Source of the DNA: JBBDWZ01 sp050732575
GTDB taxonomy: Bacteria; Gemmatimonadota; Gemmatimonadetes; Longimicrobiales; RSA9
Direction: 5' to 3'
DNA length: 5,596 nt
Assembly (NCBI GenBank): GCA_050732575.1
Contig: JBOHRF010000351.1
Location: 1-5,596, forward strand
Part shown: positions 1 through 5,596 of the stretch, piece by piece
Layout of the letters: every line of letters begins with the position of its first letter
How positions within the stretch are numbered: the stretch's first letter is position 1
Program-made: the position numbers and the translations under genes
Notes under the pieces: generated by a model
What the model was told of the DNA's origin: nothing
Databases searched by the model: none
Seen by the model: the letters and a program-made list of their open reading frames with translations, nothing else

Positions 1-136
1 CCACATTGAGATGGCGACCCCCGACATGAAACGAATCCGGGGTAACGTTGACGATCCCCATGATTCGGGGAACGTCGAGGGAGAGCGCCCCGCGCGCGGT
101 GAACCAGGACGACTGCGCGCGGGGCGGTCCTGCCAT
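1..136 (-). CDS. folP: Dihydropteroate synthase, N-terminal fragment (runs off the left edge)
   Basis: Dihydropteroate synthase joins p-aminobenzoate to 6-hydroxymethyl-dihydropterin pyrophosphate in cytoplasmic folate synthesis and is the sulfonamide target. Only 45 codons are present; the frame is open to the edge. From the ATG at 136-134 the protein has a Trp at residue 11, a short lead-in of the kind found in this family (ARGALSLDVPRI, residues 14-25), then the diagnostic MGIVNVTPDSF at 26-36, which is pterin-binding loop 1 of DHPS. The start codon shares one base with the ftsH stop (TGATG). No Shine-Dalgarno sequence precedes it, so translation probably depends on ribosomes finishing ftsH. 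One oddity: after DSF the usual S-D-G-G is H-V-G-G (residues 37-40). A perfect 12-bp inverted repeat lies within codons 4-17. The family call rests on the loop-1 motif alone but that motif is very characteristic. Confidence 0.85.
   Translation of the reverse strand, partial: MAGPPRAQSSWFTARGALSLDVPRIMGIVNVTPDSFHVGGRHLNV
86..126. repeat. Perfect 12-bp GC-rich inverted repeat at the start of folP
   Basis: The arms are 86-97 (cgccccgcgcgc) and 115-126 (gcgcgcggggcg), exact reverse complements, separated by 17 bases. On the transcribed minus strand the hairpin begins 7 bases after the folP ATG and about 10 bases after the ftsH stop. All stem pairs are G-C, so the RNA hairpin would be very stable. 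No run of T follows it on the minus strand, so it does not look like an intrinsic terminator, and it lies inside the folP reading frame. It may modulate folP translation or mRNA stability (inference), or be a by-product of GC-rich codons. Confidence 0.6.
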
Positions 137-2130
137 CAGGCGGGCTTGGGCGCGACCTGCGGACCGAGACCGAGCTTGGGTGATGCGGGCGCGCGGTCCG
201 GTGGTTCGAGCACCGGCGTGCTCCCGCTCGGCGTATCGGGCGTGGACTTCAGCTCGGGCAACGGTCTACCCGACGCCAGCAGATCGACTTCTTCTCGATC
301 CAGTGTTTCCCGCTCCAGGAGGGCCTCGGCAATACGCTCGAGCAACTCACGGTTTTGATCCAGCGTTTCACGTGCACGCACGTACGATTCATCCAGAAGG
401 CGTTTGATCTCGCCATCCACGGTCTCGGCAATGCGCTCGGATATCTCACGCCGCTGTACGATCTCGCGGCCAATGAAGATCTCCTGCTCGGCGTCGCCGA
501 CCGCCATCGGGCCAATCACATCGCTCATGCCGAACTGCACGACCATGCGCCGCGCCATACCCGTGGCACGCTCGATGTCGTTGCCCGCACCCGTCGTGAT
601 TTTCTCCGCACCAAAAACCAACTCCTCTGCGGCCCGGCCTCCGAACAACATGGAAAGATTGGCCAGCAGGTAATCACGCGAATAGGAGTGACGATCTTCC
701 TCCGGCAATGACGCGGTAATGCCCAGTGCGCGGCCGCGGGGTACGATCGTGATCTTGTGGACTGGATCGAGCCCCGGTGTGCGCAACGCGACCACGGCAT
801 GACCCGCCTCGTGATACGCGGTCAGCTTCCGCTCCGCTTCGGAGAGCACCAGACTCTTTCGCTCGGCACCGAGCATGACCTTGTCCTTCGCATCTTCCAG
901 GTCTTCCATGAAGACTTTGTCCCGGCCGCGACGCGCGGCCAGGAGTGCCGCTTCGTTTACCAGATTGGCCAGATCGGCACCGCTCATGCCCGGCGTGCCG
1001 CGCGCGATCTTGCTGATCTCTACATCATCAGCCAGCGGCACCTTCTTCAGGTGCACGCGCATGATCTCTTCACGGCCCCGCACGTCGGGGCGGGCGACCA
1101 CGACCCGGCGGTCGAATCGTCCCGGACGCAGCAGGGCGGGGTCCAGCACGTCGGGCCGGTTGGTGGCGGCGATCAGGATGACGCCCTCGTTGGATTCGAA
1201 GCCGTCCATCTCGACCAGCAGCTGGTTGAGCGTCTGCTCGCGCTCATCATGACCACCACCCAGACCGGCGCCGCGGTGACGACCTACCGCATCGATTTCA
1301 TCGATGAAAATGATGCAGGGTGCATGCGCCTTGCCCTGCTCGAACAGGTCACGCACGCGCGAAGCGCCCACACCCACGAACATTTCGACGAAGTCGGACC
1401 CGGACATCGAAAAGAAGGGCCGTGCTGCTTCACCGGCCACGGCGCGGGCCAGCAGCGTTTTGCCCGTTCCGGGCGGACCGACCAGGAGAACACCTTTGGG
1501 CAGACGGCCGCCCAAGCGGCTGAACTTCTGCGGGTCTTTCAGGAATTCGATGATCTCCTGAAGCTCTTCCTTTGCTTCATCGGCACCCGCCACATCGGCA
1601 AACGTGACTTTGGGTGTGTCACCCGCCAGCAGCTTCGCCTTCGATTTTCCAAACTGAAATGCCTTCGATCCGCCCGCCTGCATCTGACGCAGCATGAAAA
1701 TCCAGAAGCCGATGATCAGGATCCAGGGCAGTGAACCGATCAGCAGCGCCCACCAGTTCTGGCGCGGTGGTGCCGCCTTGATGGCCACATTGTTGTTCTG
1801 CAGCTCAGCGAGAATTGCCTCGCTGTCCTTGATGGGCAACAGCGTCCAAAAGTCGGTAACGCGTCGATCGTTGGAACCGGCCGGCACGGGATTGCGCAGC
1901 TTGCCTTCCACCTTCTTGCCATCAATGACCGTGACCCGCTCAATGTTCTTGTCCCTCAGCTGACTCAGGAACATGGTGTACTCGAGCTCGGCCATCTCGC
2001 GTCGCCCACCCGGTCGCGCAACCTGGTAGATGAGCAGCGGGATCAGGAACATGAGAACCCAGAACGATGCCGTGCGAGAGTATTGCCCCCACCGGCCTTT
2101 GGGTCCTCGGTCTCTTGGAATATCTGGCAT
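136..2130 (-). CDS. ftsH: ATP-dependent zinc metalloprotease FtsH
   Basis: FtsH is a membrane-anchored hexameric AAA+ protease that pulls misfolded membrane proteins and selected regulators into a zinc proteolytic chamber on the cytoplasmic side. The 664 residues are close to the usual length (E. coli about 645). Order of parts: short cytoplasmic N-terminus; membrane segment 1 at about 22-38; extracytoplasmic domain about 39-124; membrane segment 2 about 125-149; AAA+ module with Walker A GPPGTGKT (218-225), pore-loop FVG (251-253), Walker B IIFIDEID (273-280) and second region of homology ATNRPDVLDPALLRPGRFDRR (322-342); peptidase with zinc motif HEAGH (440-444) and a third ligand Asp518 in TGAGND, 78 residues after His440, as in E. 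coli. All catalytic residues are intact. The C-terminal tail (about 622-664) is rich in Pro and Ser. The start is the ATG at 2130, with a GAAGGA ribosome site 4 bases upstream. It lies 21 bp after hpt and overlaps folP by one base. Confidence 0.98.
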   Translation of the reverse strand: MPDIPRDRGPKGRWGQYSRTASFWVLMFLIPLLIYQVARPGGRREMAELEYTMFLSQLRDKNIERVTVIDGKKVEGKLRNPVPAGSNDRRVTDFWTLLPIKDSEAILAELQNNNVAIKAAPPRQNWWALLIGSLPWILIIGFWIFMLRQMQAGGSKAFQFGKSKAKLLAGDTPKVTFADVAGADEAKEELQEIIEFLKDPQKFSRLGGRLPKGVLLVGPPGTGKTLLARAVAGEAARPFFSMSGSDFVEMFVGVGASRVRDLFEQGKAHAPCIIFIDEIDAVGRHRGAGLGGGHDEREQTLNQLLVEMDGFESNEGVILIAATNRPDVLDPALLRPGRFDRRVVVARPDVRGREEIMRVHLKKVPLADDVEISKIARGTPGMSGADLANLVNEAALLAARRGRDKVFMEDLEDAKDKVMLGAERKSLVLSEAERKLTAYHEAGHAVVALRTPGLDPVHKITIVPRGRALGITASLPEEDRHSYSRDYLLANLSMLFGGRAAEELVFGAEKITTGAGNDIERATGMARRMVVQFGMSDVIGPMAVGDAEQEIFIGREIVQRREISERIAETVDGEIKRLLDESYVRARETLDQNRELLERIAEALLERETLDREEVDLLASGRPLPELKSTPDTPSGSTPVLEPPDRAPASPKLGLGPQVAPKPA

Positions 2131-2134
2131 ATTT

Positions 2135-2140
2135 TCCTTC
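2135..2140 (-). promoter_or_regulatory. Ribosome binding site of ftsH
   Basis: On the minus strand GAAGGA lies 4 bases before the ftsH ATG, in the 21-bp gap after the hpt stop. It matches the anti-Shine-Dalgarno sequence well, supports the 2130 start, and suggests ftsH is initiated independently rather than only by coupling to hpt. Confidence 0.7.
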
Positions 2141-2151
2141 GTTCTCGCGCC

Positions 2152-2706
2152 TCAAAGGCTCGCGATGAATGGCAGATGTCGGAAATTCTCGCTATGGTCC
2201 AGACCATAGCCAATCAGGAAATCGCGCGGTGCATCAAATCCCACCCAGCGCGGTTCACAGATCAGTTCTCGGGCCACATGCTTGTGGAGCAGCGCACACA
2301 ACTCAATGCTCCTGGGACCGCGCTGCTGCAACAGCGGGATCAGGCGATTGATTGTGTTGCCGCTGTCGATGATGTCCTCGACCAGCAGCACGTGCCGATC
2401 CTGCATAGTGGCCGATGGGTCATACACCAGTCGCACGTCTCCGCTGCTCACCGTGCCGCTGCCATAGCTGGACGCGACCAGGAAATCTACGTGGATCGGA
2501 CGCCGGATCTGGCGCACCAAATCTGCCAGAAACATGAACGATCCCTTCAGCAATCCCAGGACGAGCAGCTCGTCACCCTCGGGATAATATTCGGTGATCT
2601 GGTCGCCCATCTCGGCCACGCGCCGTGCAATTTCGGCCTCCGCGTACTGAATGTGCCGAATATCGCGACCACCGGTCCGCGCGCGCACTTCAGAAAGGCT
2701 CGCCAT
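2152..2706 (-). CDS. hpt: Hypoxanthine (guanine) phosphoribosyltransferase
   Basis: This cytoplasmic purine-salvage enzyme transfers ribose 5-phosphate from PRPP to hypoxanthine or guanine, making IMP or GMP. The 184 residues match the usual bacterial length (about 175-185). Visible motifs in order: LLKGSFMF (52-59), the loop contacting pyrophosphate; the flexible-loop SSYGSGTVSSG (79-89); the PRPP-binding signature VLLVEDIIDSGNT (106-118) with the acidic pair Glu109-Asp110; and the purine-pocket/C-terminal block GFDAPRDFLIGYGLD (156-170) followed by RHLPFI (176-181). The usual IPDEF-type segment reads APRDF, a modest divergence. The ATG at 2706 lies inside the end of tilS (17-bp overlap), preceded by a weak GGTGA at 2710-2714, so translation is probably coupled to tilS. 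In Bacillus subtilis HprT and TilS are reported to form a complex that activates ftsH; whether this holds here is unknown. Confidence 0.96.
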   Translation of the reverse strand: MASLSEVRARTGGRDIRHIQYAEAEIARRVAEMGDQITEYYPEGDELLVLGLLKGSFMFLADLVRQIRRPIHVDFLVASSYGSGTVSSGDVRLVYDPSATMQDRHVLLVEDIIDSGNTINRLIPLLQQRGPRSIELCALLHKHVARELICEPRWVGFDAPRDFLIGYGLDHSENFRHLPFIASL

Positions 2707-4045
2707 CGCTCACCGTGACACAGAGTCCTAATTGATCCGAGGCTGGCCACGCCATAGCCGAACGGGCCATTCCAGCCACCCACAGGATCGTCCCGTTTTC
2801 ATCGACCAGCAACGGCACCGTACTGCGACGGTGCCGCCCGAGGCGGCGCTCGGCAAACAACTTCTTGAGCTTCTTGGTGCCGAGGGGCAATCGGATCCGG
2901 TCGCCCGGTCGCCAGGCGCGGATGTGGAGCGGAAAGCGGACTGCGGCAGGATCAATCACCACGGAGCCTGAGCCATTGCCATCCGCGCCGAGCGCCCACT
3001 CAATTCGATACTGCGTGCCGCCAATCGTGGTCTTCCCCGAACCCCGCGTCGTACTGAAAATGACGAGCGGCCGGTCGTCGCAGACACCCTGACGCAAACG
3101 TCGCAGTCGCACGACATCGAAATCGCGCTCCGCGCAGAGTCCGCCTTTCAAATGAACGAGGGAGCCGCTCCCTCCCGAAGTAATAAACGCCGCCATTGTG
3201 GCGGTTCCTGCACGCCCGGGCGCTTGGCCGCCCAGCCGGGTCAAGACGCGACGCAGCAATCGGATGCGGATCTCGGGATGATATTTGAGTAGCTGGGGCC
3301 TGGCAAGCTCAATAACGTTCGCATCTTGCGCAGTCACTGCGACGCGTTCCAACTCACTCACCAGTTGGTCCCAATTGCGCCGGGCGCGCGCTGCCTCGGC
3401 GGCAAGTTCCACCAGAGCGCGGCGCGCATCAGGCCAACCCGCTTCGAGAGCGGGCAGAAGCTCCAGCCGGATCTTATTGCGCGCAAATTTTGCCGACTGG
3501 TTGGACGGATCCTCGCGCCAACGCAGACGGCCCGCGCGGGCCAGGGATTCGAGTTCGCTACGCGTGAGTCTCAACAGCGGCCGGATGATGCGGCCGCGCC
3601 GCGCGGGAATCCCGGCCAGACCATCGACGCCCGTTCCTCGCAGCATGCGGAACAGCACCGTTTCCGCTTGGTCGTCGGCATGGTGCGCGGTCGCGATGAG
3701 ATGCGCGCCGATCACGTCGGCCGTCTGCTCCAGGAACTGGTAACGCGCCTGACGCGCATCGGCTTCATTGCGAAGGGCAACGCCCGCGCGGCCTACGTGG
3801 AGCGGCACCTCCCAGGCGGCGCACAAACCGCGCAGCCACTCCGCGTCAAGCGCACTCCGTGCGCGCATCTGATGGTCGAAATGGGCCACACTGAGTCGGC
3901 ACGAAAACGGGGCTGCGAAACGAAGCAGGTACAGTAATGTGGTGGAATCAAGTCCGGCCGAGCAGGCGACCAGGACATGCTGCCCAGGTGAGATCAACTC
4001 CGACTGCTGCAGTTCCTCCCGAAAACGATGGTAGACCGGATGCAT
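2690..4045 (-). CDS. tilS: tRNA(Ile)-lysidine synthase TilS
   Basis: TilS uses ATP and lysine to convert C34 of the CAU-anticodon tRNA(Ile) to lysidine, changing its decoding from AUG to AUA and its charging from Met to Ile; it is normally essential. With the ATG at 4045 it has 451 residues, typical of the long form with C-terminal domains. The N-type ATP pyrophosphatase loop is SAGLDS (29-34); the canonical form is SGGxDS, so position 30 is Ala instead of Gly, while Asp33 and Ser34 are kept. Further hallmarks: VAHFDHQMR (53-61), TAHHADDQAETVLFRMLRGTG (119-139), the ARNKIR block (188-193), and a C-terminal domain with RPGDRIRLPLGTKKLKKLF (379-397). An in-frame ATG at 4120 would add 25 Arg-rich residues and overlap gdpD by 32 bp. 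I prefer 4045 because it places the ATP loop at the usual distance from the N-terminus. Neither start has a clear ribosome site. The end overlaps hpt by 17 bp. Confidence 0.95.
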   Translation of the reverse strand: MHPVYHRFREELQQSELISPGQHVLVACSAGLDSTTLLYLLRFAAPFSCRLSVAHFDHQMRARSALDAEWLRGLCAAWEVPLHVGRAGVALRNEADARQARYQFLEQTADVIGAHLIATAHHADDQAETVLFRMLRGTGVDGLAGIPARRGRIIRPLLRLTRSELESLARAGRLRWREDPSNQSAKFARNKIRLELLPALEAGWPDARRALVELAAEAARARRNWDQLVSELERVAVTAQDANVIELARPQLLKYHPEIRIRLLRRVLTRLGGQAPGRAGTATMAAFITSGGSGSLVHLKGGLCAERDFDVVRLRRLRQGVCDDRPLVIFSTTRGSGKTTIGGTQYRIEWALGADGNGSGSVVIDPAAVRFPLHIRAWRPGDRIRLPLGTKKLKKLFAERRLGRHRRSTVPLLVDENGTILWVAGMARSAMAWPASDQLGLCVTVSDGEPF

Positions 4046-4088
4046 GCGGTTGATACACCGAGGTGAGCGGCGAGTGCGAGAAGCGAGC

Positions 4089-4952
4089 TCAGGACGCTGA
4101 GCCGGGGGACGCTCCCGCATGGGTCACACCGGGCGGTAAGGGGCGTCCCAAGCGCTCGTGAAGCACGTGTGCCAGGCGGTCCGGCCGGTCCGTCAGGATG
4201 CCATCGACACCCCAATCCAGAAGGCGGTTCATGTCCTCAGCGTCGTTCACCGTCCAGACGTGCGCCGGCACGCCGCGCCGGCGCAGCTCAGCCACCAGCC
4301 GAGGTGTCAACACGCGGCGCTCGCCCAGGAACTCACAAATCTGCATGACCTGCGCGCGCACAGGGGCCAGAAAGCTCAGGCGCAATCGGTGAAAGACGTA
4401 GAATAACGTTGCATCTTCGCGTGCTGTGCTCAGGCATCCAGGATAGCCGGCAAACTCCGTTCGATAGTCCCGAAATTCGCCCGCCGCGATCACACGTTGG
4501 CTGGCCGCGGCCTGCTCGATCGCGGCAAACAGTGGCCGCTGCGCAGCCGCCGTCTTCACTTCCACGGTCAGGCGCATGGCTGGCAGCGCTTGCAGAACCT
4601 CGACGATGGTCGGGATGCGTATGCCTTGCCCGCGAAATGGATAACTCCGACCGCCATCGAGCGTGAACTGGTAGCCCGCATCCAGCGCCTGCAGCTGCGC
4701 CAGGGTCCGCGACGCTACCGGACCGCTGCCATTGGTCGTTCGCTCGAGCGTGGGGTCGTGAATCACTACACCGTGGCCATCGGCGCTGGCGTGCACATCC
4801 AGCTCGATCATGTCTGCACGCCACAGCTCCTCCGCACGTCGAAACGCGAACAGCGTATTCTCGGGCGCTAGGCCGGCGCCGCCACGGTGGGCAATAAGAA
4901 GCGGTCCTCCGCGCAGGACCGGGTGCAGCGGCTTCAATTCACTCGTCGCCAT
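4089..4952 (-). CDS. Glycerophosphodiester phosphodiesterase (GDPD family)
   Basis: Enzymes of this family hydrolyse deacylated phospholipids (glycerophosphodiesters) to sn-glycerol 3-phosphate and an alcohol, using a TIM barrel and a divalent metal. With the ATG at 4952 the protein has 287 residues (UgpQ-type enzymes are about 250). Motifs: AHRGG (21-25) with the first catalytic His22; APENTL (29-34); metal ligands Glu50 and Asp52 in IELDV; HDPTLERTTNG (65-75) with the second catalytic His65; VEVK (130-133) with Glu131; WTVND (233-237); GVDGILTDRPD (248-258). All key residues are present. No signal peptide or membrane segment is seen, so a cytoplasmic UgpQ-like role is likelier than periplasmic GlpQ. 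The frame extends to a TTG at 4964, a less likely start. The ATG overlaps the preceding gene by 14 bp without a good ribosome site, suggesting coupling. The last 20 or so residues are a Gly/Pro/Ser-rich tail. The true substrate is unknown. Confidence 0.93.
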   Translation of the reverse strand: MATSELKPLHPVLRGGPLLIAHRGGAGLAPENTLFAFRRAEELWRADMIELDVHASADGHGVVIHDPTLERTTNGSGPVASRTLAQLQALDAGYQFTLDGGRSYPFRGQGIRIPTIVEVLQALPAMRLTVEVKTAAAQRPLFAAIEQAAASQRVIAAGEFRDYRTEFAGYPGCLSTAREDATLFYVFHRLRLSFLAPVRAQVMQICEFLGERRVLTPRLVAELRRRGVPAHVWTVNDAEDMNRLLDWGVDGILTDRPDRLAHVLHERLGRPLPPGVTHAGASPGSAS

Positions 4953-5454
4953 CCAGTCGCGCAATCTCGAACCGGTCGATGCCGTCGACCGGAATGCCGT
5001 GCAACCGATAAAGCACGAGATCGATCAGGCGCGCGGTCATCTCTCGTTCCAGCGCCACCTGCGCATCCGTCTCCGGCAACAACTCGAGCACGCGCAGGGC
5101 AAGGAAAGTCAACAAGTCCTCCACCACCTCCGGCCTTGGATTGGCGGGCGCCGGCGAGTCGGAGTTTACTTCCTTGAGCAGCAATCCATCGATGAAGGCA
5201 AGGAAACCGGGGAACGCAAACTCAACCAGCGCGCTGCCACCTTTCGACATCTCTTCTTCCGTGAGCTTTTCCCATTCCAACTCGTTCCAGTAAAGCTCCT
5301 CCGCTTCCTCGCGCAGAAAGGCGCGACGGTCCGGCTCCAGGCCTGACGTGCGCGGTGAAACAAGTGGATGTTGCAGCACTTTTTCCAGGTGAGCGCGTCG
5401 GCGCGCGAGATAGATGTCGGGATGCAAACGGCGAGGCGGTTGCGGGCTGCTCAT
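4939..5454 (-). CDS. Hypothetical protein, acidic and probably helical, first gene of the cluster
   Basis: I do not recognise this 171-residue protein. It starts with a Pro/Arg-rich stretch (residues 1-20), then has a long charged region likely to be helical, with a very acidic patch at 49-68 (Glu-rich, containing two Trp at 56 and 61). A moderately hydrophobic part follows (74-94, interrupted by Glu and Asp, so unlikely to span a membrane). A flexible Pro/Ala/Asn linker lies at about 97-108, and a second helical part with Leu-rich spacing at 109-152. There is no signal peptide, zinc-binding cysteine cluster or enzyme motif that I can see. The ATG at 5454 is preferred: a GAGAGAG purine tract lies 5 bases upstream and codon use before it looks non-coding. 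An in-frame ATG at 5580 would add 42 residues. The stop overlaps the gdpD start, so it is probably cotranscribed. That it is a real gene is supported by the open frame, the strand and the coupling. Confidence 0.78.
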   Translation of the reverse strand: MSSPQPPRRLHPDIYLARRRAHLEKVLQHPLVSPRTSGLEPDRRAFLREEAEELYWNELEWEKLTEEEMSKGGSALVEFAFPGFLAFIDGLLLKEVNSDSPAPANPRPEVVEDLLTFLALRVLELLPETDAQVALEREMTARLIDLVLYRLHGIPVDGIDRFEIARLDGDE

Positions 5455-5596
5455 AACGACTCTCTCATTTTGGCAGGCATCTTTGGGAAGGTACTGCCCG
5501 GCCCGAGCACCGGCAAACCAAACACCGTGTCCGGTCGGTCCGTAGTCGCGCGCGCTCTCGCACTCTATCATTCCCACCATGGTTCTCCGGGCTTTT
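5455..5596 (-). other. Leader region upstream of the first gene
   Basis: These 142 bases lie before the preferred start of the unknown gene and probably hold the operon's 5' leader, or the end of whatever precedes it. The same frame stays open to an ATG at 5580 with GGAGA just upstream, so a 213-residue version is possible. The added codons include ATA, AGA, CTT and several GGA, unlike the genes here. An imperfect hairpin can be drawn between 5490-5495 and 5506-5511 (6 pairs, one G-U, 10-base loop). I see no convincing -35/-10 pair and no RNA gene. Confidence 0.35.
5460..5466 (-). promoter_or_regulatory. Probable ribosome binding site of the unknown gene
   Basis: On the minus strand GAGAGAG lies 5 bases before the ATG at 5454. 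It is a purine-rich, partial match to the Shine-Dalgarno consensus and is the main reason for choosing 5454 over 5580 as the start. Confidence 0.45.

Noticed and set aside
86..126. Intrinsic terminator after ftsH
   Set aside because: The hairpin has no following T run on the minus strand and sits inside the reading frame of folP, which clearly continues the operon.
757..1734. Long plus-strand open frame of 325 codons
   Set aside because: It lies wholly antisense to the ATPase and peptidase domains of ftsH, which has every catalytic motif. The translation shows no recognisable domain and is His/Gln-rich, as expected for a shadow frame in high-GC DNA.
2083..2718. Plus-strand open frame of 211 codons
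   Set aside because: It is antisense to hpt, a fully supported gene, and spills into the ftsH start; no domain or ribosome site supports it.
4261..4285. Perfect 9-bp inverted repeat (arms 4261-4269 and 4277-4285, 7-base loop)
   Set aside because: It lies in the middle of gdpD coding sequence over Arg, Ala and Gly codons, so GC-rich codon use explains it; no regulatory context.
5578..5596. Plus-strand ATG at 5578 as the start of a divergent gene
   Set aside because: No ribosome site precedes it and only a few codons remain before the window ends; a weak TATCAT upstream has no matching -35.
1..5596. tRNA, rRNA, CRISPR, insertion sequence or prophage content
   Set aside because: No cloverleaf-like or T-loop sequence, no spaced direct repeats, no transposase or integrase motif and no terminal repeats were seen; almost every base is in housekeeping genes.

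Overview
The window is a high-GC bacterial segment in which every supported gene lies on the minus strand, so it reads from right to left. In transcription order these are: a 171-residue protein I do not recognise (4939-5454), a glycerophosphodiester phosphodiesterase (4089-4952), tRNA(Ile)-lysidine synthase tilS (2690-4045), hypoxanthine phosphoribosyltransferase hpt (2152-2706), the membrane ATP-dependent protease ftsH (136-2130), and the first 45 codons of dihydropteroate synthase folP (1-136), which runs off the left edge.

The genes are tightly packed. The unknown gene and gdpD overlap by 14 bp, gdpD and tilS are about 43 bp apart, tilS and hpt overlap by 17 bp, hpt and ftsH are 21 bp apart, and ftsH and folP share one base in a TGATG stop/start. 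This is the layout of one polycistronic operon. The tilS-hpt-ftsH core followed by a folate gene is a conserved neighbourhood in many bacteria. The upstream gdpD and unknown gene are the less standard part. No internal terminator, mobile element, CRISPR array, tRNA or rRNA was seen.

The functions are housekeeping: AUA-codon decoding (TilS), purine salvage (Hpt), membrane protein quality control (FtsH), folate synthesis (FolP) and phospholipid headgroup recycling (GDPD). The organism is a high-GC bacterium with an FtsH anchored by two membrane segments. The TilS and FtsH sequence style and the gene order are compatible with Gemmatimonadota. That assignment comes from memory of the families, not from a search, and is only moderately supported.

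I found no convincing new biological system. The points most worth a second look are the unrecognised 171-residue protein at the head of the cluster, a perfect 12-bp GC-rich inverted repeat immediately after the folP start codon, and departures from normally near-invariant motifs in TilS (SAGLDS for SGGxDS) and in the DHPS fragment (SFHVGG for SFSDGG).
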